Part shown: positions 55,579 to 64,000 of the stretch, in pieces
Position numbering within the stretch: the stretch's first letter is position 1
Layout of the letters: every line of letters begins with the position of its first letter
DNA from: Clytia hemisphaerica
Taxonomy: Eukaryota; Cnidaria; Hydrozoa; Leptothecata; Clytiidae
DNA length: 64,000 nt
Assembly (NCBI GenBank): GCA_902728285.1
Contig: CACVBU010000385.1
Span: forward strand, 1,585,152 to 1,649,151
Direction: 5' to 3'
Position numbers and translations under genes: made by a program
Notes under the pieces: model-generated
Databases searched by the model: none
Told to the model about the DNA's origin: nothing
The model's input: only the letters and a program-made list of their open reading frames with translations

Positions 55579-55918
55579 GGCGAGACCAAATCAATTTGTT
55601 GTTCTACGGGCAGAGCATTAGCAAAATATGGGTCGGTCGGTCGGTAAAATAAGAATAAATTTTTCATTTATCAGGATTGGTAAAGTAACGAGAATGTTTT
55701 TCAAAAAATATCTGGATCAAAATTTCACTTTTTTTATTTTCGATGACGATGCTTGGTTTTCTAAATTTTTCAATTTTGTGAATTAATTTTCAGCTTTATT
55801 CAAATTTGAGTACTGTGAAAAATATATTGTAGTGGAAATTCAATATTATTATTTTTCTGATTTTAGCAAAAATAGGGTCGGTTGGGCCTGTAGAACAACA
55901 AATTAAATTGGTCTCGCC
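55579..55918. mobile_element. PIF/Harbinger-like MITE with TTA target duplication
   Basis: Ends GGCGAGACCAAATCAATTTG and TTGGTCTCGCC, with the inverted match continuing through TTGTTGTTCTAC/GTAGAACAAC. TTA flanks both sides (55576-55578, 55919-55921). Copy 1 has the uninterrupted site (AGTCTTAACGAAGC near 34981-34992). A 3-bp TTA duplication with GG-starting TIRs fits the PIF/Harbinger group. It is 340 bp and non-coding. Confidence 0.9.
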
Positions 55919-56245
55919 TTAGCGAAGCTTCAAAATACCTTAAGCGAAATTATTTTTGCGGATAATTTGCCAAAATCATTTTCCGAATAGATTAAAAAAA
56001 AGATACCTCGTATATAATGAGATCTGTCTCATGACAATTCACATCACGACAATTCACTTTTTTTTGTCTACTAGTATATAAAAATTTATTTTAGGCAAAA
56101 AATAGTCAATTTAGTCTGCCTTTTGCCAAAATTAGTTATCATAACACATAAGATATAAATTTGTTTACGAATCATTGTCTTCACCTAATTAAGTTGTGGC
56201 TAGAATTTTCCCTTTAAGGTTTATGTCCTTCAACAAAAAATATAC

Positions 56246-56287
56246 CTTGTAGTTTTTTAAAGCTCTTGACAGCTTCTTCGAATGTAG
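56246..56287 (-). pseudogene. 42-bp mini-exon of the SNTX/MACPF-like region, copy 2
   Basis: Between a GATTGCAG acceptor and a GTATAT donor lie 14 codons (TFEEAVKSFKKL) that fit the conserved (S/T)FEDAVKVY stretch of SNTX proteins, which follows GDFKLP in the preceding exon. Phases are compatible on both sides (phase 1 in, phase 1 out). Absent from copy 1 because of the ~720-bp deletion. Confidence 0.65.
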
Positions 56288-56635
56288 CTGCAATCCTTCA
56301 AGAAATATTTGAGACAAAGGGGAGTTCCCGGTGTAATTTTGAACACCACAATTGATTTTTAGGCGCGTACAGTTGGAAAGTAGAGTTTTAACTCTGAGTT
56401 TTAACATGAGACTTAAGACTTAGGAGCTTAAGATCTCAGGATTTAAAAGCTCAAATTTGCTCGAATGAGGCTTGGAATATAGCCTAGAAGCCACCAAACC
56501 CCTTAAAAATCGAAACATTCAATGGAAGAAAGTGGAAGTGCTAAAATAGCAATTCTCGCCCGAACTTGAAATTCTGAAAAACGTTAAAATACACTAAAAT
56601 CTCAATATATTTCGAGGGAGATTGTGGAAAGCCAC

Positions 56636-57025
56636 CAGGTAGTTTGAAATCTCCATTACACCGCACTTGCACAGATTCTCTGAAACTTTTCTTTTCCACC
56701 TTCTTTGACTGTTGCACTTCCCTCAATAGAAAAAGACGGAATTGATTTGACCAAGACTTGTAAGCTACAGCAATTTTTTCTTTGTTTTCTTTTCTGCTTA
56801 CTGATCGTTTAAAAAAGTAGTAGGCGTTTTGACCGTAAACGACTTTGCTAATGACGTGTGTTGCTTGCTTGTTATCGCATTGTTTGGGGAAATTCTTTAC
56901 CGCTGTGACCGGTAAAACATTGTAAAATGAAGTGGATTTGTAGGCCAGTGTGAATGTTTCGTCCGTTGTCAGCACATGGGATTTTCTGACATACTGAGCA
57001 CTACCGGACACTTCGATAAGACTTC
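56636..57025 (-). pseudogene. SNTX/MACPF-like core exon, copy 2
   Basis: Intact 390-bp exon after a TTTTTCAG acceptor. It begins with a SLIEVSGSAQYV strand pair, then TTDETFTLAYKSTSFYNVLP, THVISKVVYGQNAYYFFKRS (the THVVxxxxYGxxAxFxF motif of SNTX-type MACPF/CDC domains) and CNGDFKLP at the end. The donor GTGGCT is weak. MACPF/CDC domains of this type insert into membranes in stonustoxin; in family members outside venoms the role is often unknown, so no activity is claimed. Confidence 0.82.
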
Positions 57026-57315
57026 CTGAAAAATATTATAATAACCAAAATTGTTCTATTTTTGTAGAAAATGTCAGTGAAGTCTGATGAAAAAAATTCT
57101 CTATTATTAATTCTACCCCCTTGAATAACCTCAATATTGAACCAAATCCTATAGCTCTGTATGCTGTGTGTCACCACTTTCGTTTTTGTAAGCAATGTTT
57201 TTGTTCTTGATAAGTTTGTTTTAATTGACAGATCGGATAGAGCCTGGTTCAGACTTTATTCAGCCTTTGTTTTGAAATTTAAGGCCCATCTGCATTTAGT
57301 AACAACAAATCTTAC

Positions 57316-57796
57316 CCATAAAGCTTAGTTTCAATGAAGCATCGATATCCATGAGGCTCATTCGACTATCCTCCGTTTTGCCAGAATCAAATTGGCAATT
57401 TGTTGATGGATGAGCAAATCTTCTTTTTCGATGTTTTTGCAATTCTTCCATAGACCATAAAGAGACGGCTGATAAAAATTGATCATTCTTGGCATCGTAA
57501 AATTCACCCAAGGATACATCAGAGCGGAGGAGTTTTCGTTTTATAATAGTAGCTTTGCGTCCTTTATTTTTAGCTGGTGGACTGTTTGCTCTTCTCACGC
57601 GTTCGTCTTGGTCACCCTGTGTTTCATCCTCATCTGGTTGGTAGCAAATTTCTTTCTGTGGCCAATAAAGCTGATTACCCGGACATGTTTTCAACACAGG
57701 ACATCCATTCCCTTCCTCGCAAGAATAATATTTCCGTTCATCCAAACTTGAGAAGCGAGCGGTTAATGCCAGGGGCACACTTGATTTGTTCTTCAT
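57316..57796 (-). pseudogene. CBM14-like plus SNTX N-terminal exon, copy 2
   Basis: Open through about 160 codons. YYSCEEGNGCPVLKTCPGNQ with YWPQKEICYQPDE is a peritrophin-A/CBM14-type Cys pattern (chitin- or mucin-binding in other proteins). An acidic-then-basic linker with RVRRA could be a proprotein cleavage site. SLGEFYDAKNDQFLSAVSLW and MDIDASLKLSFMG match the SNTX family N-terminus (LGxLYDxRxDxLxPGxxLW, LxVxASLKxSFLGG). The donor GTAAGA continues in phase with 57025. The exon has no lesion; an upstream exon should carry the signal peptide. Confidence 0.82.
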
Positions 57797-58100
57797 CTAA
57801 AGAAGAAAGAACTGTTTAAATATTGGCTTGTTATAGAATAAACAAAAATTAACATTGATTAGAAAGGAAGGAAAAAATTAGAAAAAGGTTGCGGAGGCGA
57901 ACTAAAAATTCCTCTTTCGATAGCTATCTACTCAAGGTAGGGTCGAGAGCCACTTTCTCCCTGCAATTGCTCGACTTACTTCGATTTTTCTCTAACTGCT
58001 GAGCATCAAGCAGAGGAGACATCAAGCACCATTTTGTAATGATGTGAAGTTTAGTATGACCTTTTAGTTTTTACCTTTACACTACAGAAGTCAACAAAAT

Positions 58101-60497
58101 CACTGGTGAAAATAATTTTCTTCTATCAAGTAAAAAAAACCTCAGAGAAGAATATATTTCTCCTCCGCGGAGCAAGAAAAATATTATCGATCAAGAAAAC
58201 AAGAAAAACAATCTTAAGAAAAAACTCTTAAATCATAAGAAAAATAAACTCAAAGTAAGAATCATTTTCTTCACTGGTGAAAATAATTTTCTTCTAAGAA
58301 GAATTGTAAACTTCTCTCAAGAGAATTTTTCTCTTCTGCGGAGCAAGAATACAAGAAGGCTTTTCTTCAAGCGAGTACAGTAGTGCATTTTTCTTTTCGA
58401 AATTTTCTTCGGTAAAAAATTTTTTTCTACAATGCTTATTTGTCTTATTGTTGTCGAAACAACAGTAGCTGCTCATTTTAGTTCCAGGTCAATTCAATTA
58501 ATACTATGAATTTCTGTTGTATTCTGTATTTGTATCTTTCACTTTAATTTTGATGTAACTGACTGAAATGCTACATGATTTTAGTATAAATTGATTTAAT
58601 ATTTGGCAGCTCTACTCCACGTCATCAACAATAATTTTTAAAATCGGTCAATTGATAGTTGCAAAAAGCTTTCATCTCTTTAGCCTCGTCAATCTGAAAA
58701 ACAATCAAAATGAGCATATTAAAATTTACTTGTTTTGGAACCTGGATTGACATATGAGTAGAAACGAGAGCCACTAAAGCTAATACGATAGAGATAAGCG
58801 GGAATTCTATAAACAAAGTAAAATTAACCAGATAAAAATACACCAAAGATTCGAAAGTGCATGGCAAAAGTAGTTTTTACCTGCTTTGAATGTGGGTAAC
58901 TTATGGTAGCTTGGATGCTTTTTTGGCGTTATCTGTTCTAAGATCGTCACGTTGTTTTCTGTCAGCTACACCCAGTTACCATCGGTTGTCCTGAAAAAAG
59001 GAAAAGAGAGAACGACAAAAAAACTTCGGTTTTTGTAACCCTGATTTCAATTGAAGCAAGGACGAAAAATATACAAATATGTCTTACGTATTTTACAAAC
59101 AACAAACAAATCTGATGAAACATGTTTTAAGTCATTCGAGTAAAAGGTTAACCCGCCAGAAGGCTGACAAGCACAACAAAATTAGCACCCGCCATAAGGC
59201 TAGCAAGCACTGAATTATATTTACTCAAATGGAAAAAATTGGATAATTTTATTTGTATAAGTTTTAGGTCATTCGAGTAAAAGGTTAACCCGCCAGAAGG
59301 CTGACAAGCACAACAAAATTAGCACCCGCCATAAGTCTAGCAAGCACTGAATTATATTTACTCAAATGGAAAAAATTGGATAATTTTATTTGTATAAGTT
59401 TTAGGTCATTCGAGTAAAAGGTTAACCCGCCAGAAGGCTGACAAGCACAACAAAATTAGCACCCGCCATAAGGCTAGCAAGCACTGAATTACATTTACTC
59501 AAATGGGAAAAATTTGACGATTTTATTTGTATAAGTTTTAAGTCATCCGAGTAAAAGGTTAACCCGCCAGAAGGCTGACAAGCACAACAAAATTAGCACC
59601 CGCCATAAGGCTAGCAAGCACTGAATTACATTTACTCAAATGGAAAAAATTTGACGTTTTATTTGTATAAGTTTTAGGTCATTCGAGTAAAAGGTTAACC
59701 CGCCAGAAGGCTGACAAGCACAACAAAATTAGCACCCGCCATAAGGAGCACTGAATTACATTTACTCAAATGGATAAAATTTCATGATCTTGATGGTAAA
59801 GGTTTTAGAGATTTTGGGGCATTGGAATGAAAGGTTAATCAATGAGACACAACACAACAAAATAAGCACCCGCCAGTAGGTTGGCAAACAATCAATAACA
59901 CTTATTAAACAAGAATAAAATAATGAAACTGCTTAACTAGAATTACCTCTAGGGCTCTAGGGGAACAGATTTAAGATTTGGTCCCTAATATGTATACAAA
60001 TTTTGAAATCATAAAGGAATTTAAAAAAAATTATTCTTACCATTTTCAAAAGTCTTCCAATCACACCACACATAAATTTTTAAGAGAGAGATATTACGCT
60101 CGTATTACACATTTTGTAAATTCACATTTGCTGGAGCCACGCTTGGCTAATTCAATTCAGATAAATAGAGCTTTTGTTTAAAAGCCACAATAGAAATAAA
60201 AAAATGTTTTAATTCAATTGTGAAAGTCTCAGGAATATCCTGAAGAAAAAATTACTTTCGATAACTTTTTTCTTGAGAAAAATTCCAAGAAAAATTTTCT
60301 TTAGAGAACTCAAGTTTTTTTTCTAATAAAAAAATCTTTTCTTTGAGTTTTCTTCTGAAAAATTTCAATAAAATGCTAAGATTAATTTACTCGTACAAAG
60401 TTTTTCCCATAGATCAATAAGAATGTTTTTCTTTAGGAGAGAAATGGTATCTCTAACAAGAAAACCTATCTCCACTAAGAAAAGTATTTTCACCAGA
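58101..60497. mobile_element. 2.4-kb insertion with CTGGTGAAAATA termini, present only in copy 2
   Basis: Copy 1 reads straight through this point (AACAAAATAGAAATAG near 36373-36386). The insert starts CACTGGTGAAAATAATTTTC and its other end, reverse-complemented, starts CTGGTGAAAATACTTTTCTT. The left-end word recurs at about 58276. Both ends are A/G- or T/C-rich with self-complementary AAGAAAA/TTTTCTT words. The middle holds a 137-bp tandem array. No protein is recognisable; an 80-codon frame at 58625-58867 (minus) has a hydrophobic stretch but no support. Classification is open. Confidence 0.75.
59129..59830. repeat. Tandem array, ~137-bp unit, ~5 copies
   Basis: GTCATTCGAGTAAAAGGTTA starts at 59131, 59268, 59405, 59542 (one change) and 59678; a sixth, strongly diverged unit follows. 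Each unit contains two related halves (CCCGCCAGAAGGCTGACAAG and CCCGCCATAAGGCTAGCAAG). It sits within the copy-2-specific insert and could be an internal satellite of that element. Confidence 0.92.
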
Positions 60498-60560
60498 AAT
60501 AGTAGACTGGACTGTCGTTCATAATGCGTGTAATACAGCAGTATAGGCGTAATATGATAA

Positions 60561-61490
60561 TTTGTTAACCGGTTACTTTTTCGAAGCGGGCTACATGACT
60601 TTTTGCGCATTGCAATTGGTTCTTTTCGCATGACGACGGGCCTACATTGTCCAGAGTTGCCCGTCGTTAGGAAAATTCATTGTGACGTCACTTTTTCAAA
60701 GGAAAATGAACAATGCGTTGACATCATTTCTCTCATTTTTTATTTCTGACGTCAGAAATTATAGCAATTTTTTATCTCTTTTCACTTGTTTTTTCTGCTT
60801 TATTTCGCTATTTTTCCTGGATAAAGCGCTCAAAATCAATCGAAGCTGAAGGAAACGGTTAACAAATACAATAATGACCGGTTTTTTTCGGGCTGTACTG
60901 AAAATATTGCCCTCGGTCAACGCAACAACCTCGCAAGCTCGGTCGTTACTTGACCTCGGGCAATATTTCTCAGTACAGCACTCACTAACCGGTCATTATT
61001 GTATTAATGATTATTTTTACGGGATTTAGTTTGTATAAACTATTGTTAACCGGTTACTTTTTCGAAGCGGGCTACATGGCTTTTTGCGCACTGCAATTGG
61101 TTCATTTCGCATGACGACGGGCCTACATTGTCCAGAGTTGCCCGTCGTTAGGAAAATTCATTGTGACGTCACTTTTTCAAAGGAAAATGAACAATGCGTT
61201 GACATCATTTCTCTCATTTTTTATTTCTGACGTCGGAAATTATAGCAATTTTTTATCTCTTTTCGCTTGTTTTTTCTGCTTTATTTCCCTATTTTTCCTG
61301 GATAAAGCGCTAAAAATCAATCAAAGTTGAAGGAAAAGGTTAACAATACAATAATGACCGGTTTTTTTCGGGCTGTACTGAAAATATTGCCCTCGGTCAA
61401 CGCAACAACCTCGCAAGCTCGGTCGTTACTTGACCTCGGGCAATATTTCTCAGTACAGCCCTCACTAACCGGTCATTATTGTATTAAAAT
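60561..61490. mobile_element. Tandem pair of GTTAACCGGTTAC units, insertion specific to copy 2
   Basis: Two ~443-bp units (60564-61007, 61044-61487) are ~97% alike. Each begins GTTAACCGGTTACTTTTTCG and ends in a long hairpin, AATACAATAATGACCGG against CCGGTCATTATTGTATT, with GGGCTGTACTGAAAATATTG inside. Copy 1 has no such sequence at the matching place (about 36447). The hairpin resembles a MITE; the rest of each unit is non-coding. Confidence 0.82.
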
Positions 61491-62359
61491 TTGTTCCCTC
61501 CATTACTTTTTGCTTTATTTCTAGACTATAAAAATAGCAAAATTTAGGAGAAGTTTAAAAATATTTTTCGACCTTTTTTCAATACCCCAATCTGGTCAAA
61601 AGTGATATTCACTGCTTTGTTTTTGTGATTTGAAAGTTTTGAAATATAGTTTCGAAATATTTGGAAAAAGGGGAATTCTGATATATGCAACATTGGCACG
61701 TAAAGGGTTGAAGTACGGTTAGAAAATAGATTTCTGACTCTGAGTTGTAACATTAGACTTAAAACTTACGACCTTAGGATCTCGAAATCTAAAGATAAAA
61801 AATGTTCCAATATAGCATAGAAGCTAATTAACCCCTCCCCAATCGAAAAATCTCCTAGAACAAAGTGGAAGTATATTGAAATTGCAATTCTCACCCGAGC
61901 TTTAAATCCTGAAAACCGTTAAAATACCCAAAATTGCCAAATTATTTCGACACTGGTTGTAGATATCATATTTATCCTTACCAGAATACTCTCTAAAGAG
62001 ATTATCAGATGATTTTTTATATCTGGTTTAGATATACCTTTTATTGTCCAGAGAGAGACCTCTAAATCTTTTGACCCAATTTTTTTCCAAAGCTGAGATT
62101 TCTTTTATTTGACTTTAAAATCTCTAAAAATGAGTCTTTACGCAGTCTTTACATTGAATTTCTTGTTTTCAAGTAAATATTTGAAAATTCAAAGTCGAAT
62201 ATCTTAGCTTTGGAAAATAATTGGGTCAAGAACTTTAGAGGTGTTTCCTAGACCATAAAAGGTATCTCTAAGTCAAATATCAAAAATCATCTAATAACCC
62301 CTTTAAGTATTTTAACAAATTAGGCTGGGTCTTCTTTCACAAAAATAGGTAAAACTCAC

Positions 62360-62488
62360 CGTTTTGTATTTCCTTTCGAAAAAAAACACTACGTTTATCT
62401 TTTAAGCCACCTGTTATAGATTCTGGTAGTCCATTTACTGCTATTTTTCGGTAATCAAGACCAACAGGAAAATGAATAACTTCACCAT
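62360..62488 (-). pseudogene. Candidate 5' coding exon, copy 2
   Basis: Between an acceptor ATGTTTAAG and a strong donor ACG|GTGAGT lie 43 open codons including DGEVIHFPVGLDYRKIAVNG and KDKRSVFFRKEIQN. No family recognised. A second frame begins MVKLFIFLLVLIT, signal-peptide-like, but hits a stop two codons later. The exon is missing from copy 1, although the donor is conserved there. Confidence 0.45.
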
Positions 62489-62519
62489 CTTAAACATAAA
62501 AATAAAATACTTGAGGCTT

Positions 62520-62600
62520 GGGGACACGAGAATTTCTTTTTCGCGTTGGTACAATGCAACATGCTTACCCACCAGACTGAAACGCCTTTCTTGTGTCTCC
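62520..62600. mobile_element. ~81-bp inverted-end insert related to the foldback loop
   Basis: Ends GGGGACACGAGAA and TTCTTGTGTCTCC are imperfect inverted repeats. The middle (CGCGTTGGTACAATGCAACA) matches the loop/right-arm boundary of the foldback element (41932-42020). Absent from copy 1. Confidence 0.65.
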
Positions 62601-62870
62601 ACCCAATTTTTCTTTTTACCAATAAAAGTGAAATTTCACTTTTATCCCTGGGACATGGAGCAAAATTGATTCGTATTCTTTCCGTTTCCACCGGGCCTGA
62701 TGAATATGATAAAACTTTTAGAGGGCCCGTTTGAAAATTCTATTTAAAATAATTAATAAATGAAAAATGTTAACCTGAAGAAGTACAAGTCGCTTGCCTT
62801 TCTTTTGTCTTCTGTCTTCACTCAAGAAGGCTCCTTGAATGTGTGGTGTGGTAGAGTTAATTCCTTCTCA

Positions 62871-62877
62871 CTTTATA
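62871..62877 (-). promoter_or_regulatory. Candidate TATA box, copy 2 of the SNTX-like gene
   Basis: TATAAAG on the minus strand, in the same conserved context as TATAAAA in copy 1 (38566-38572). The flanks GTTGGAAAAGTG and AGGAATTAACTCTACC are conserved. Confidence 0.38.
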
Positions 62878-63168
62878 CACTTTTCCAACTTCCATAAAAA
62901 ATAAACTAACAAAAGGATCTTCATACCAGCTTGTTTCCAGTCCAATTTTATAGGTTGTTATCCTTTTGATGGTCCTGTGAAAATATAAACTTACCAAAAA
63001 AGCTCAAAGGTATGGGACTGAGTCTTTTTTTATTGTTCTTTTTCTGAAAGAAAATCTTAAATCAAGAAATTAAAAACCTGGGGCTAAGCTTGTTTTGGTT
63101 ATTATGTCTTCTGAAGAATGGTATGTCTATTTCCTTCTAATGCATCTTTATTGGCAAAATCTACTCAC

Positions 63169-63345
63169 AGTTTTTGTTCTCAGATCGGTCTGAGTACTTC
63201 TCTCTTGCACGAGTGTTTCGTGCCATTCAAAAACAGGGCTAGGTAAAGGCAACAAAAGTTGATCTGATGGAGGTATTGGCGCAGGTTCTTGCAAATCTTG
63301 AGGTTGTGGAGACTCTGTAGGTTCATTCACCAAGTCTTTAACCAT
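63169..63345 (-). CDS. THAP-like gene, downstream exon (Pro-rich, TQTD motif)
   Basis: Opens after TTTTAATTTAG in phase 0, matching the previous exon. 59 codons: MVKDLVNEPTESPQPQDLQE, a Pro/Leu-rich stretch, then VQERSTQTDLRTK and a donor GTGAGT. Short ERSTQTD-type motifs are common after THAP domains and in element-derived THAP proteins. Lies just outside the duplicated segment, so is probably a separate minus-strand gene. Later exons were not found. Confidence 0.5.
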
Positions 63346-63517
63346 CTAAATTAAAAATGAAGATCGATATAACCTGATTTACTTTAGTCCTGAAAACCCC
63401 ACTTTTATTTAGACTTGCTGCAGTCATGATTCAAGATCTTAGAGTAACCTTGCTACCTCAAATTTATCAAACGATATTCTAAAGTTGATTTTTTGGGAAA
63501 TGTATTAATCTACTTAC

Positions 63518-63645
63518 TTGTTGTTCCCTGATCTTTGTCATAATATTTGGTCTCTTTGCCGCTGTTTTCGAAGACGAGAATGGGAAAATGTCTGGTACGG
63601 CAGTGCTAGTTAGTTTTCGTGGCTTTAACTTCATGCTTCTTTCTT
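63518..63645 (-). CDS. THAP-like gene, exon with AVPxIF box
   Basis: The minus-strand frame reads MKLKPRKLTSTAVPDIFPFS and KTAAKRPNIMTKIREQQ before an ideal GTAAGT donor. RxLxxxAVPxIFPF is the C-terminal AVPTIF box of THAP zinc fingers, which bind DNA. An acceptor (ATTTAAG) lies just upstream of the ATG, so the C2CH part should be in an earlier exon (higher coordinates), not visible in the ~360 bp left. Single-motif assignment. Confidence 0.5.
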
Positions 63646-63777
63646 AAATGATTTACAGATATAATTTTCTCAGGAAGAAACATATACTTTTATTTGCAAA
63701 TCTGACTTGCGATTCAAGAAAGTGCTCTATACCATTGGTAGAGCGATATATCAGTCAATAATAGAGACTAGTTTATT

Positions 63778-64000
63778 TTCCGATGCTCGGAGTTTCGTGC
63801 CGTTTCAGGCAGTCTTCAGTCAGATTTTGAAAAAATTACAAAAACGACATTCGCGATGTCAAGTTTGATGATGAAAGTTCTGTTTCGTTTTCATACCGCT
63901 CGTGATTAAACGACTTCTTGTGGTTGCTGAACCGTTTTTTGAATGTAGTTTCAGCGAGACCGATGTACTTCATTGGAACGGTATCGTCATTAGTATCGTC
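63778..64000 (-). mobile_element. Penelope-like element fragment with hammerhead-like motif, cut by window end
   Basis: From 64000 down, the frame reads KYIGLAETTFKKRFSNHKKS and ENETELS, the start of a GIY-YIG endonuclease like that at 18319-18750. It then breaks into non-coding sequence. There a hammerhead-like core occurs (minus strand): TCTGA, CTGAAGA, stem TGCC/GGCA, GAAA, ACT-CCG-AGC, TCGGA. The U of the expected NUH cleavage triplet is C, so cleavage is doubtful. The right part is beyond the window. Confidence 0.7.

Larger units (their letters stand above)
47920..63118 (-). pseudogene. SNTX-like multi-domain gene, copy 2 (degenerate duplicate with many insertions)
   Basis: Direct paralog of 30505-38815, nearly twice as long because of later insertions (50143-53994, 55579-55918, 58101-60497, 60561-61490). 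Exons in gene order: 62488-62360, 57796-57316, 57025-56636, 56287-56246, 55416-54295, 50061-49811 (remnant), 48942-48766, 48200-48109. CBM14-like, SNTX/MACPF-like and TSP1 exons read cleanly. Damage: a 1-bp deletion near 55320 that brings in a stop, a ~100-bp deletion at about 55172, and a ~510-bp deletion plus two small ones in the second FN3 exon. The order CBM14-SNTX/MACPF-helical-thioredoxin-FN3-TSP1 indicates a secreted, matrix- or cell-surface-binding perforin-superfamily protein. Confidence 0.85.

Noticed and set aside
1..64000. Bacterial or viral genome signals (operons, ribosome binding sites, dense ORFs), tRNA and rRNA genes
   Set aside because: Coding density is very low, introns are present, and no clover-leaf or rRNA motif was recognised; a tRNA scan could not be run.

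Overview
Eukaryotic, almost certainly metazoan, AT-rich genomic DNA. Genes are split by GT-AG introns, and the recognisable host domains are animal extracellular or nuclear types (TSP1, FN3, CBM14-like, CTHRC1-like, THAP-like, SNTX/MACPF-like). The mix of mobile elements (PAT/Ngaro-type tyrosine-recombinase retrotransposons, Penelope-like elements with hammerhead ribozymes, Helitrons, MULE-, Harbinger- and mariner-like MITEs) fits a marine invertebrate, probably a cnidarian. That placement is inference. Most of the window is mobile or repetitive DNA; no intact multi-exon host gene is complete within it.

Layout. 0-3.7 kb: broken LINE ending at an ambiguous base and a 123-bp tandem array. 3.7-8.1 kb: a 4.35-kb MULE-like transposon with 93-bp TIRs and an exact 9-bp target duplication. 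9.2-10.7 kb: second LINE relic. 12.3-15.3 kb: decayed Helitron with a C76-like protease region. 17.2-17.9 kb: PHD-finger retroelement ORF interrupted by a MITE. 18.2-18.9 kb: Penelope-like GIY-YIG ORF between inverted repeats, each carrying a hammerhead ribozyme. 19.2-25.4 kb: a YR retrotransposon (minus strand) with split direct repeats, cut by a 1.7-kb hAT-like insertion. 25.5-26.9 kb: two MITEs. 28.9-30.5 kb: Helitron fragment split by a 5'-truncated LINE.

30.5-38.8 kb and 47.9-63.1 kb are two direct copies of one minus-strand host gene segment. The gene encodes a secreted-type, multi-domain SNTX-like protein (CBM14-like, SNTX/MACPF-like, helical and thioredoxin-like domains, FN3 domains, TSP1). 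Both copies are broken, largely in different exons, and each has gained its own insertions; each copy therefore shows the empty site for insertions in the other. Between them lie a 5.2-kb foldback element (39.15-44.40 kb) whose two ~2.4-kb arms each carry the same C2H2 zinc-finger ORF in opposite orientation, a CTHRC1-like exon (46.1-46.5 kb) and a mariner-like MITE. The window ends with two exons of a THAP-like gene and the edge of another Penelope-like element.
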